Origin: Pyramidobacter piscolens W5455
GTDB lineage: Bacteria > Synergistota > Synergistia > Synergistales > Dethiosulfovibrionaceae
Direction of reading: 5' to 3'
Length of the DNA: 39,065 bases
Assembly (NCBI RefSeq): GCF_000177335.1
Contig: NZ_ADFP01000049.1
Span: 1 to 39,065 of the forward strand
The notes beneath the pieces were generated by a model, which saw only the letters and a list, made by a program, of their open reading frames with translations, was not told where the DNA came from and made no database searches. The position numbers and the translations under genes are program-made. Shown here in pieces: positions 17,328 through 24,722 of this stretch; position 1 is the stretch's first letter, and every line of letters starts with the position of its first letter.

Positions 17328-18017
17328 ATGAAGGTGAACGATCGGTACTGTTCGTTCTACTATGAGCTGGACGACGACTATTGCGACATCGAGGTCGACA
17401 GGGACAGGACGGCGCTGCTCATTGTCGATATGCAGCATCATTTCCTCACTCGTCCGAAGTTGGGCGATAACGCGTCCGAGCGTGAAAAAGCCTACTATGC
17501 CAAATGGGGCTACTTTTACGACCGGGTCGAAAGAGAAGTCGTCCCGAACAATCAAAAACTGTTGGCCGCTTTCAGGGAGAGAAACATGTTTGTTTCCCAC
17601 GCGCGCATCACCGGTCAGCTCGAGAGCGGGCGCGAGCGTTCTCTTGATCAGAAAGCGACCGGGTACAACGAACTGCTTCTGCTTCCCGGCATGCCTTCCG
17701 CTGAAATCGTCGAGCCTCTGAAGCCTGCCAGAAACGAGCTGGTCGTCATGAAGACGACCGACAGCGCCCTGACGGGGACTTCTCTGCGCCTGATGCTTCA
17801 TAACTGCGGCATCGATACGGTGGTCGTCACCGGCGTTTTGACGGATCAGTGCGTTTCCGGAACGGTGCGCAGCCTCGCCGACGAGAGCTTCAAGGTCTGG
17901 CTGATTGAAGACGCCTGCGCCGCGTCGACCAAGGAGATCCAGGAACACGAGCTTTCCGTGCTGAACAACATTTACTGCCACGTCGTCAATACCGAAGAGC
18001 TTATCGGCGCTCTTTAA
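17328..18017 (+). CDS. isochorismatase-family cysteine hydrolase
   Basis: A 229-residue alpha/beta hydrolase of the isochorismatase/nicotinamidase superfamily. The catalytic triad is visible: D34 in LLIVDMQHHF, K142 in VVMKTTDSAL and C175 in TDQCVSGTVR. The family includes nicotinamidases, N-carbamoyl-sarcosine and biuret amidohydrolases and true isochorismatases. The N-terminal 25 residues are an extra extension, and residues 45-70 form a longer insert than in small nicotinamidases, so I leave the substrate open. GGAGG precedes the ATG. It is 28 bases ahead of an APC permease gene, which suggests import and hydrolysis of one amide-type compound under control of the divergent two-component system. 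Confidence 0.88.
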   Translation: MKVNDRYCSFYYELDDDYCDIEVDRDRTALLIVDMQHHFLTRPKLGDNASEREKAYYAKWGYFYDRVEREVVPNNQKLLAAFRERNMFVSHARITGQLESGRERSLDQKATGYNELLLLPGMPSAEIVEPLKPARNELVVMKTTDSALTGTSLRLMLHNCGIDTVVVTGVLTDQCVSGTVRSLADESFKVWLIEDACAASTKEIQEHELSVLNNIYCHVVNTEELIGAL

Positions 18018-18045
18018 TTTCTGTTGAAGCGGGAGGAAGAAAAAA

Positions 18046-19407
18046 ATGAAAGACAACAGGCTGAAGAGAGATTTAAGTTTTATCCAAGTCATCGCGATTT
18101 CCTCTGGAGCCGTGATCGGCGGCTGGCTAGCGGAAGCGCCGTATTGGTTCCAGACGACGGGGGCTGGCGCGGCGTTCCTGTTCCCGCTGCTGGCGCTGCT
18201 GCTCGTTCCCGTGGGGCTGGCGTTCGGTGAGCTGTCGGCGATGCTGCCTTTTGCGGCCAGCACCGACGTGTGGACGTGCAACGCTTACAATAACAAAGCG
18301 GGTTTCGCCACACAGTGGATGATGTTTCTGATCCAGGTTGTCGAGCCGCCGATGATGGCGTTTATTTTCGGCACGGCGATCAACCACTTCTATCCGCTGA
18401 CGAACGAGCAGATGATGATTATCGCCATGCTGTCCGTCACACTGTGGTTCGTGCTTTCCAACTTCAATATCAGCCTGACCGGACGGCTTTCCAACATCTT
18501 TTTCTTTGCGATGATCCTCATCTCGCTCTGCGTCTCGACGTCGTTTTTCCTGAGCGGACACTGGAGCTTCGACAATATCCGCCTGCACCAGGGATTCTTC
18601 CCTAAAGGAGGATATGGGATTTTCATCGCCATGGCTGTGTTCTCGTTGAAATTCATCGGTTTCGAGATGACGCCGACGCTGGTCGAGGAGGCCAACTTCT
18701 CTGCTTCCAAGTTGTGGAAGGTCATTTTGTCCGCCCTTTTCATTCCCGCGCTGCTGTACAGCTTTGTCGTCCTCGCCATGGGCGGCATGGCGCCCTGGAA
18801 GGAAATCGCGGCCATGAGCATGCCTGAGCCGGAATTGATCGCCCGTTTCGGACTACCCAGCATCCTTGCCGTTCTCGCCATTGTGTCCGGGCTGATGCAC
18901 GCCTTTACGACGCTGATGGGGTTTTGGACTTCCAGCGCGCGCGTGCTGTACGGCGCTTCCCAGCTGAATCAGCTGCCGAAGGTGTTCATGAAGGTGAACC
19001 GCTACGGGCAGCCGTTTTGGGCTAACGTCGTCGTGTATCTGTTTTCACTGTTCTTCTGCTACTTCAGCGGCGACAACTGGGTGCAGTACATCTACGCGAT
19101 CTCCAGCATCGCCGCGGGCATCGTCTACTTTATTTCCTGCCTTGACGTCGTGCGTCTCAGGAAGCTGCACCCCGAATGGAAGCGTCCGTTCAGGGCCCCG
19201 GGGGGGAACTTCGTCTTCGGCGTCGGTATGCTCATTTCCATCTGGCTGATCATCGGCGCGTGTATGGAGCTGGACCGCGGCGGATACGTTTCATTGGGGC
19301 TTTTCTTCGCTCTTGGAGCGGTAGTCTACGCTTTCGCCGCGACGCATCGGCGCGTCTGTGGCTATCAGATGCGCGTCCTTACGCCGGACGATGTCGGTAA
19401 AGAATAA
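18046..19407 (+). CDS. APC-family amino acid permease
   Basis: A 453-residue inner-membrane transporter with about 12 hydrophobic helices. The first helix carries the APC substrate-binding glycine motif SSGAVIGGWL, and helix 6 region FIGFEMTPTLVEEA resembles the F-x-G-x-E segment of APC carriers. It would import an amino acid or amine. Ribosome-binding site GGGAGGAA precedes the ATG. It is second in an operon with the isochorismatase-family hydrolase, and is followed by a terminator. Confidence 0.9.
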   Translation: MKDNRLKRDLSFIQVIAISSGAVIGGWLAEAPYWFQTTGAGAAFLFPLLALLLVPVGLAFGELSAMLPFAASTDVWTCNAYNNKAGFATQWMMFLIQVVEPPMMAFIFGTAINHFYPLTNEQMMIIAMLSVTLWFVLSNFNISLTGRLSNIFFFAMILISLCVSTSFFLSGHWSFDNIRLHQGFFPKGGYGIFIAMAVFSLKFIGFEMTPTLVEEANFSASKLWKVILSALFIPALLYSFVVLAMGGMAPWKEIAAMSMPEPELIARFGLPSILAVLAIVSGLMHAFTTLMGFWTSSARVLYGASQLNQLPKVFMKVNRYGQPFWANVVVYLFSLFFCYFSGDNWVQYIYAISSIAAGIVYFISCLDVVRLRKLHPEWKRPFRAPGGNFVFGVGMLISIWLIIGACMELDRGGYVSLGLFFALGAVVYAFAATHRRVCGYQMRVLTPDDVGKE

Positions 19408-19455
19408 AACGACTCTCGTCTTTTGGCTATAATTATCAGAGAAGATTTTTCGTTG

Positions 19456-19487
19456 TCCGGGCTTTCGCGTGGAAGCCCGGATTTTTT
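19456..19487 (+). terminator. terminator of the isochorismatase-permease operon
   Basis: TCCGGGCTT pairs with AAGCCCGGA, followed by T6, 49 bases past the permease stop. Confidence 0.88.
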
Positions 19488-19505
19488 ATGTTTGTTGTTC
19501 TCGAG

Positions 19506-19558
19506 ACAAACGATTGGGCAGGATAGACGGCGACCGCTTATCCTGCCCAATCGTTTGT
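19506..19558 (-). terminator. long perfect hairpin, probable terminator of the HIT-yigZ transcript
   Basis: A 20-bp uninterrupted stem (19506-19525 with 19539-19558) with a 13-base loop lies 15 bases past the minus-strand stop. The 3' arm ends TTTGT on the minus strand but has no long T run, so its role could also be RNA stabilisation. Confidence 0.6.
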
Positions 19559-19573
19559 TTCTGTCAAATTTTT

Positions 19574-20245
19574 TCATGATCCGTCGGCTTGTTTTTCTGC
19601 TGCAAGCACGTAGTCTTTTCCCCAGCGCGGCGGGGCGGCGAGCAGAGTACGTCCTTCGTAGCTGTCGAGCAGAACGCGCAGCCGTTCTTCGATCTCGGGG
19701 GAGACGAGCAGGTTGAGCGTGACATCCGCGGCATAGGTCGTGCGCAGGCGGTTCTCGGCGACGCCGGCGTTTTTGACGACGCGGCTGAGGGAGGCCAGAT
19801 GTTCGTAACTGCAGCACAGTTCCAGATCTTTGAAAGGCAGAGCGGTTTCGAGCGCGGCGCGTTCGATGACTCCGGCCGCGGCGGCGCCGTAGGCGTCGAT
19901 GAGGCCGCGCACGCCGAGCTTGACGCCGCCGAAATAACGCGTCACGACGAGAACGGCGTTGAACAGCCCGGCTTTTTGCAAAACGCCGAGGATCGGCCGT
20001 CCCGCGGTCCCGCCCGGCTCGCCGTCGTCGGAGCAGAATTCTTCCACGTCGGGGTAGCCGACGCGCCAGGCCGGGCAATTGTGCGCGGCGCCGTAATGCT
20101 CCTTGCGTACGGATTCCAGCGCGGCGCGAGCCTCGTCGCCCGCCGCGGCGGGAAAGAGGGCGGCGATGAACTCGCTGCGTTTCTCCTTGAAGCTGTAAAC
20201 GGCGGGGGCCGCGGGGCGGCGGCAGGGCTGGTTTAGCGCCAGCAC
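19574..20245 (-). CDS. YigZ/IMPACT family protein (UPF0029)
   Basis: A 223-residue protein of the YigZ/IMPACT family. The N-terminal domain has the signature SDDGEPGGTAGRPIL followed by VVTRYFGGVKLGVRGL, and a smaller C-terminal ferredoxin-like domain follows. Its molecular role in bacteria is unsettled (translation-related or hydrolytic). The GTG start lies 13 bases inside the end of the HIT gene, so the pair is probably translationally coupled. No good Shine-Dalgarno is seen before it. Confidence 0.88.
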   Translation of the reverse strand: MLALNQPCRRPAAPAVYSFKEKRSEFIAALFPAAAGDEARAALESVRKEHYGAAHNCPAWRVGYPDVEEFCSDDGEPGGTAGRPILGVLQKAGLFNAVLVVTRYFGGVKLGVRGLIDAYGAAAAGVIERAALETALPFKDLELCCSYEHLASLSRVVKNAGVAENRLRTTYAADVTLNLLVSPEIEERLRVLLDSYEGRTLLAAPPRWGKDYVLAAEKQADGS

Positions 20246-20718
20246 GAGCGGCAGCGTTCCCAGGTCTCTTCAAGGGAGATGGGGACGACCTTGACGTCGC
20301 CGATTGCGCCCATGAAGTTGCTGTCGCCGTTCCAGCGCGGCACGACGTGGCAGTGGATATGGGTGTCGATGCCGGCGCCGGCCGCCGCGCCGATGTTGAT
20401 GCCGACGTTGAAGCCGTCGGGATGGAACGCGCCTTTGAGGCACTCGACGGCGCGGGCGATCAGGTCGTGGAACTCCAGAGACTCCTCGGAGGTAAATGAT
20501 TTCAGGTCGGTGGTGTGGCGGTAGGGGATGACCATCAGATGACCCGAGCTGTAGGGATAGGCGTTGAGAATCACGAAGCAGTGTTTGCCGCGAAAGACGA
20601 TGAAGTGTTTTCTGTCGTCGCTGCCGTCGGCGGGAAAGTCGCAGAAGATACAGCTCTTGCCGTCGCTTTTGGTGGAGTTGAGGTACGTATACCTCCATGG
20701 GGCCATGAGTGTTTCCAT
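20233..20718 (-). CDS. HIT family nucleotide hydrolase/transferase
   Basis: A 161-residue histidine-triad protein. The triad is H120-I-H122-C-H124 followed by VVPRW. An N-terminal CIFC (C23, C26) is like the zinc knuckle of the Ap4A-phosphorylase-like HIT branch, and YPYSSGHLMVIPYRH is the conserved strand. These enzymes cleave dinucleoside polyphosphates or nucleotide phosphoramidates. ATG is preceded by AGAGGAAAG. It lies beside the DnaA-box-rich gap and overlaps the YigZ gene. Confidence 0.92.
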   Translation of the reverse strand: METLMAPWRYTYLNSTKSDGKSCIFCDFPADGSDDRKHFIVFRGKHCFVILNAYPYSSGHLMVIPYRHTTDLKSFTSEESLEFHDLIARAVECLKGAFHPDGFNVGINIGAAAGAGIDTHIHCHVVPRWNGDSNFMGAIGDVKVVPISLEETWERCRSCWR

Positions 20719-21197
20719 GTTCTTTCCTCTTTTCTATGAGCAAAAAGATGGGAGTTATTCACCGCTGTGGATAACATTGGTGGATAACTTGTGAGTGGGA
20801 TGTGCACTCGTAAAATTTTACAGCCGGAACTGCGCGAGAAAAGATTTTTAAAAGCTCTTTTCGAGGGGATCTGAAGAAAAACGGGGCGGTTCTGTGGAAA
20901 CTGTGAATCAAAGCGTCGCGGGAAAATTTGAATGGTCAGAAAACTTTTCCCATGTGAACTTTTCGGCATCGCGATTTATATTGAAAACGAATTTTTTATG
21001 TTCGTTCTTCGTGACGGGCTTTTCAAAAGTCTTCGGCGTTAGGCGTTTTGAAATACTATCCTCTTCAAAAGATTTTTTGAAAGAGCTCCTTTGTTCCTGG
21101 AAAATTTTGTCAAGTGCCGGAAAGTATGCTTTTGCGATGGTGGAGAAGTGGACAAAATGTGGATAACTTGGGACGTTCAATGCTTCATGCCGCGGCT
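20719..21197. other. 479-bp gene-free AT-rich region with DnaA-box cluster (alternative oriC)
   Basis: No credible coding sequence. Three DnaA-type boxes fall within 33 bases: TTATTCACC (20755-20763), TGTGGATAA (20766-20774, perfect) and GGTGGATAA (20779-20787). A further perfect TGTGGATAA lies at 21158-21166. Between them the sequence is clearly more AT-rich than the genes, with T- and A-runs and a repeat of TTTTGAAA at 21021-21082. It lies immediately downstream of the parAB operon. Function as origin or DnaA-titrating site is inferred. Confidence 0.55.
21021..21082. repeat. TTTTGAAA/TTTCAAAA iterated inverted 8-mer
   Basis: Four copies in alternating orientation: TTTCAAAA (21021-21028), TTTTGAAA (21046-21053), CTTCAAAA (21063-21070, one mismatch) and TTTTGAAA (21075-21082). 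They fall in the DnaA-box-rich gap. Confidence 0.5.
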
Positions 21198-21437
21198 TCA
21201 CCGGTTCTGGCGGTCGCGGCGGATCATCGCGAGAATGCTTTTCAACTCGTGAACTCCCGAGAGCAGCGCGCCGATCAGGCCGGCAATCAGGCACAGGGGG
21301 AGCGTCCATTGCGGGTAACCGCGGTCCAGAAAATAGCGGCCGATGAACAGTCCCGCCAACAGGTAGCCGCAGACGAGCAGAGCCGCTCCGACGATTCGGC
21401 TGAAGACGATGACGTCTCTGACGTGGGGAATTTTCAT
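21198..21437 (-). CDS. small two-helix membrane protein, AtpZ/AtpI-like
   Basis: A 79-residue protein with two hydrophobic helices (about 14-34 and 44-64). The pattern G-x-x-x-G-x-x-x-L-D-R between helices (AGLFIGRYFLDRG) followed by a glycine-spaced second helix resembles AtpZ/AtpI, the small assembly or Mg2+/Ca2+ transport factor of F-type ATPases. Its ATG touches the parB stop codon (TAAATG), so it is translationally coupled to parB. No ATP synthase gene is visible in the window, so the assignment rests on pattern and is moderate. Confidence 0.6.
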   Translation of the reverse strand: MKIPHVRDVIVFSRIVGAALLVCGYLLAGLFIGRYFLDRGYPQWTLPLCLIAGLIGALLSGVHELKSILAMIRRDRQNR

Positions 21438-22397
21438 TTATTTGCTGTCCGGCTCTCCGCCCATAAAATCGGCTTCGCGGTCCAGCAGGGCGAAAAGACG
21501 TTCCACTTGCCCACGGCGCATGCCGTTGATGACGACGCGGTTTTCTCTCTCGTTGCCGAAGACGCTGAAAGACAGGCCGAGCCGGCGCGCCACTCTCAGC
21601 GCTCCTTTGGGGCGCCAGGGATCAAGCTGAGGGGCCTTGTAAAGGACGGTGACGCGGCGGCTGTTGAGGGAGTCGATGCGTTTTTGCAGGTTGTGAACGG
21701 ACCAGTGGTGCGTAACGCAATCCTCTACAAGCTCTTCAAGAAATTTCTGCGGTTCCTTCAGAGACAGCAGGGCTTTGGCGTGCCCTTCGCTGAGGTTGCC
21801 GGCGGCGATCTGGTCCAGAGCGCATTGAGGCAGCGAGAGGATGCGGAGCTTGTTGGCCACGACGCTGCGGCTCCAACCGATGCGCTCGGCCAGTTGGTTC
21901 TGGGTGAGCTGGTGTTTTTCCATCAGGGCTTTGAGAGCGTTGGCGGCCTCGAGCACGGTCAGATCTTCGCGCTGAAGATTCTCTACGAGGGCGATCTCGC
22001 TGAGGAGCTGCTCGTCGCCACGGACGATGCGCACGGGCACTTCCGCGAGTCCGGCCAGCTCGCAGGCGTGAAAACGGCGTTCGCCGGCAACGATGCGGTA
22101 TTTCTTCGCGCTTTTTGCAGGCGCGGGGGTGACGATCAGCGGCTGAAGCAGCCCATGAACTTTGATGGACGCCGCCAGTTCGTGCAGCGTTGCGCTGTCG
22201 AAGAGCTTGCGGGGCTGATGGGGATTGGGCTCGATATCGGCCAGCGGGGCCATTTCGCTGTTCTGGGGGACGCGGCTCACGTTTTGCTTGGCCAGCAGCG
22301 CGCCGAGGCCGCGCCCAGACTGGATGATGGACTTTGCGGAAGCGGCGGATTTCTTCGCGGTCTGAGCCGCGGCGGTATTTTTGCGATTTACAGCCAT
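21438..22397 (-). CDS. parB: chromosome partitioning protein ParB (CTPase, parS-binding)
   Basis: A 319-residue ParB. The N-terminal tail has the ParA-contact motif GRGLGALL (28-35). The CTP-binding domain has NPHQPR (58-63), GERRFHA (105-111) and ENLQRED (139-145). A helix-turn-helix for parS binding spans 164-187, and a C-terminal dimerisation domain ends the protein. ATG at 22397 is preceded by GGAGG and overlaps the parA end by 10 bases. It would spread from the seven parS sites in this window and load SMC. Confidence 0.96.
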   Translation of the reverse strand: MAVNRKNTAAAQTAKKSAASAKSIIQSGRGLGALLAKQNVSRVPQNSEMAPLADIEPNPHQPRKLFDSATLHELAASIKVHGLLQPLIVTPAPAKSAKKYRIVAGERRFHACELAGLAEVPVRIVRGDEQLLSEIALVENLQREDLTVLEAANALKALMEKHQLTQNQLAERIGWSRSVVANKLRILSLPQCALDQIAAGNLSEGHAKALLSLKEPQKFLEELVEDCVTHHWSVHNLQKRIDSLNSRRVTVLYKAPQLDPWRPKGALRVARRLGLSFSVFGNERENRVVINGMRRGQVERLFALLDREADFMGGEPDSK

Positions 22398-23149
22398 AGT
22401 CTTTTGACCTCCAATGCCAGATCGTGATAGGCTTGGCCGCCGCGGCTGGAACGGACGTAGTCGCGGATGGCCAGTCCCTGCGCGGGGGCTGCCGCCAGGT
22501 CGATGTTGCGGGGAATCACGGTCTTCAGCACGTGTTCGCCGAAGACGTCGCGGATTTGCGTTTCGATCTCGCGCGTCAAGCGCAGATTGGGGTTGTACAT
22601 GGTGAGCAGAATCGCGTCGATCTGCGCGCCTTGGTTGATGCCTTGTTCGCGGACCATCTGCACGGTGCGCGCCAGCAGGCTGAGCCCCTGCATGGAGTAG
22701 TATTCGCACTGCACGGGCACCAGCAGGCGGTTGGCGGCGGCCAGCGCGTTGACGGTGAGCAGTCCAAGCGACGGGGGGCAGTCGACGAGGACGACGTCGA
22801 AGTCGTTTTCAAGCTTGCGTAGCGCTTCGCGCAGGCGGAACTCCCTTCCTTTAAGGCCGCCCATTTCCAGATCGGCGCCGACCAGATTGATGTTCGAGGC
22901 GATCAGCGAGACGTTTTTGGCGCTGGTCGAATGCAGCGCCCATTTAGGCTCTTCGTTGCCGACGACGAGGTCATAAAGCGACACGGAATCGTCGAACTGG
23001 AAGCCGAGGCCGCTGGACGCGTTGCCTTGAGGATCCGCGTCGACGACGAGCACCTTTTTGCGCATGGCGCCGAATTCGGAAGCCAGATTGACGCAGGTCG
23101 TCGTCTTGCCGACGCCGCCTTTCTGATTGATGACCGCGATGGTCTTCAT
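22388..23149 (-). CDS. parA: chromosome partitioning ATPase ParA (Soj)
   Basis: A 253-residue deviant Walker A ATPase. The P-loop KGGVGKTT spans residues 10-17, including the signature lysine K10. VDADPQGNASSGLG and VLVDCPPSLGLLTVNAL are the Walker A' and B regions. It lacks the N-terminal DNA-binding extension of plasmid-type ParA, so it is the chromosomal Soj type. The ATG at 23149 is chosen because GGAGGTGA precedes it and the protein then begins MKTIAVINQKGG. It follows rsmG by 4 bases and overlaps parB. Confidence 0.97.
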   Translation of the reverse strand: MKTIAVINQKGGVGKTTTCVNLASEFGAMRKKVLVVDADPQGNASSGLGFQFDDSVSLYDLVVGNEEPKWALHSTSAKNVSLIASNINLVGADLEMGGLKGREFRLREALRKLENDFDVVLVDCPPSLGLLTVNALAAANRLLVPVQCEYYSMQGLSLLARTVQMVREQGINQGAQIDAILLTMYNPNLRLTREIETQIRDVFGEHVLKTVIPRNIDLAAAPAQGLAIRDYVRSSRGGQAYHDLALEVKRLWL

Positions 23150-23153
23150 CGTC

Positions 23154-23840
23154 TCACCTCCACCACAGTTTTTTTTCGGCCCGCCCGGGCTTGCGCGGAT
23201 AGACCGCGGGACAGGGAGCGCTTTTCTTCCAGAGCAGCATATAACTTTTATGATCTTTGAGATCGTACTCGTACAGATTGGGCTCTGCCAGTCCCAGAGT
23301 GTGCCAGAGGCCTTCAAGCGGCGCCAGCTCTTCGCCGACGGAACTGCCCTTCATGGCGATCAGCGCGCCGCCTTCGCGCACCAACGGCGCCAGATATTCG
23401 GCGATGACGCCGGCTTCGCTGACAGCCCGCACCACGGCGGCGTCGTACCGTTCACGGCGCGCGGCGGCGAAATCCTCCGAGCGCATGCAGATCACTTCCG
23501 CGTTGGGGAGCTTCAGCGCAGCGATAATTTCTGCAAGGGCCTTGGTCTTGCGCGAAAGGCTGTCCAGCAGGGTGAATTTCAGATCGGGGCGGCACACGGC
23601 CAAAACGGCGCCGGGCAGACCGCCGCCGGTACCAACGTCCACGACTGTGCCTGAAGGCGGCAACAGCGGCAGCACGTGCAGGCAGTCTTCGATATGATCC
23701 GTCCACAACGTTTCCTCGTCGTACGGCCCTGTCAGCCGCACGCGCTCGTTGGCGACAGCCAGCAGCGAAGCGTAGCGGCGCAGCTGCGTCACCGTTTTCG
23801 CGGATGGTTCGGGGAGCGGCGGCAACGGTTGAATCTCCAT
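23154..23840 (-). CDS. rsmG: 16S rRNA (guanine-527-N7) methyltransferase RsmG (GidB)
   Basis: A 228-residue SAM-dependent methyltransferase for G527 of 16S rRNA. The SAM motif VVDVGTGGGLPG is at about residues 66-77. SLSRKTKALAEII and the FAAARRERYDAAVVRAVS stretch are family hallmarks. The ATG at 23840 is chosen over 23855 because GGAGGTG lies just upstream of the former only. The rsmG-parA-parB order is a conserved origin-proximal operon. mnmG, its usual neighbour, is here about 15 kb away on the other side of dnaA. Confidence 0.95.
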   Translation of the reverse strand: MEIQPLPPLPEPSAKTVTQLRRYASLLAVANERVRLTGPYDEETLWTDHIEDCLHVLPLLPPSGTVVDVGTGGGLPGAVLAVCRPDLKFTLLDSLSRKTKALAEIIAALKLPNAEVICMRSEDFAAARRERYDAAVVRAVSEAGVIAEYLAPLVREGGALIAMKGSSVGEELAPLEGLWHTLGLAEPNLYEYDLKDHKSYMLLWKKSAPCPAVYPRKPGRAEKKLWWR

Positions 23841-23872
23841 GGGGTTCACCTCCATGCTTTATTTTCGATTCA

Positions 23873-23901
23873 ATCATACCGCAAAAATGTTCCACGTGGA
23901 A
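23873..23901 (-). promoter_or_regulatory. rsmG-parA-parB promoter overlapping parS
   Basis: On the minus strand TATGAT (23873-23878) with a 17-base spacer to TTCCAC (23896-23901). The -35 hexamer lies inside parS site 3, so ParB binding would block it. Confidence 0.5.
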
Positions 23902-23903
23902 CA
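23888..23903. promoter_or_regulatory. parS site 3
   Basis: Perfect TGTTCCACGTGGAACA just upstream of rsmG-parAB. Confidence 0.93.
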
Positions 23904-24003
23904 GCGAGCCCCTTTTCTTGAAGGTCTGTTTGGTGAGAAACAACGCGTGAAACGGCATTGGATCGTTGGCGCTGAACGTTCGGCCCCATCGCCGGAAAAG
24001 CGA

Positions 24004-24019
24004 TGTTCCACGTGGAACA
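24004..24019. promoter_or_regulatory. parS site 4
   Basis: Perfect TGTTCCACGTGGAACA, 116 bases from site 3; the closest pair in the window. Confidence 0.93.
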
Positions 24020-24141
24020 TCAGGCGGTTGGAAGGACGCCCAGCGGATGTTTTGCCGATGGAAAACTTTCTCTTCGTGAAAAAGAGATATAAGAGATTGA
24101 TTAATACTGACTATTATTGGATCATATTCGTGGAGCACCGA

Positions 24142-24495
24142 ATGAAGCGTCGGAGGGAATCGCTTTTTTGTTTTTGGGATGGACGGATCTTCGCTTGCGG
24201 CAGCCCCGGAGGCGTCCGCATCACCACCACCGTCCTGCAGGTGATCTCCAATGTGATCGACCATAAAATGCCCATCAACAAGGCGGTCAGCGCTCCCCGG
24301 GTGCATATGCAGTGGCTGCCCGACGAGCTGCGCGTGGAACCGATGAACGGCCTCAGCGGCGGAACCGTCGACAGTCTGCTCTCCATGGGCTACTCGCTGC
24401 CGCTCAAATCCTACATGGGCGACGTCAACGCCATCCTGATCGATCCCGAGAGCGGAGAAATGACGGGGAGCCATGATTCGCGTCACGAGTTTTGA
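24142..24495 (+). pseudogene. C-terminal remnant of gamma-glutamyltransferase
   Basis: A 117-codon open frame whose product from about residue 14 matches the end of gamma-glutamyltransferase: GSPGGVRITTTVLQVISNV (the GG oxyanion motif), DAP-like SAPRVHMQWLPDELRVEP, then a GDVNAILIDPESGEMTGSHD tail. The large subunit, the autoprocessing threonine and the first half of the small subunit (together ~450 residues) are missing, and nothing upstream encodes them. An ATG with GGAG 7 bases upstream exists, so a short product is possible, but it cannot be an active transpeptidase. It probably marks an old deletion at the parS-rich region. Confidence 0.75.
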
Positions 24496-24538
24496 TTGAT
24501 CCGGTAAGGAGCTTTTGAAAATTTGCGCTGTTATAAAT

Positions 24539-24577
24539 AAAGAAGCCGTCTCAAAAATCAATTGAGGCGGCTTCTTT
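24539..24577. terminator. bidirectional terminator after the gamma-glutamyltransferase remnant
   Basis: AAAGAAGCCGTCTCAA pairs with TTGAGGCGGCTTCTTT (one G-U). A T run follows on the plus strand, and an A/T-rich stretch follows on the minus strand. The next stretch to 24722 has no gene. Confidence 0.8.
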
Positions 24578-24722
24578 GTTCTTTTTTGATGAATCTCTTC
24601 GTACTCATGCTGTTTGTTGACTAAAACGTTGAATAGCAGGAGCCCCCAAGGGAATTTAGTCGCTCAGGATGTTCTCGATTTGGAGATCTCCTTCGGAGCT
24701 CTCGTATCGTTCAGTTGTCTGG

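Larger units (their letters stand above)
23841..24141. other. rsmG-parAB leader region with two parS sites
   Basis: About 300 bases without a gene, between rsmG and the gamma-glutamyltransferase remnant. It carries parS sites 3 and 4 and the rsmG operon promoter. The stretch from 24050 to 24141 is AT-rich, with nothing else I can name. Confidence 0.6.

Noticed and set aside
20571-21309. Several ~90-130 codon open frames in the gap before the HIT gene
   Set aside because: None has a ribosome-binding site plus a family motif; they cross DnaA boxes and overlap real genes in other frames.
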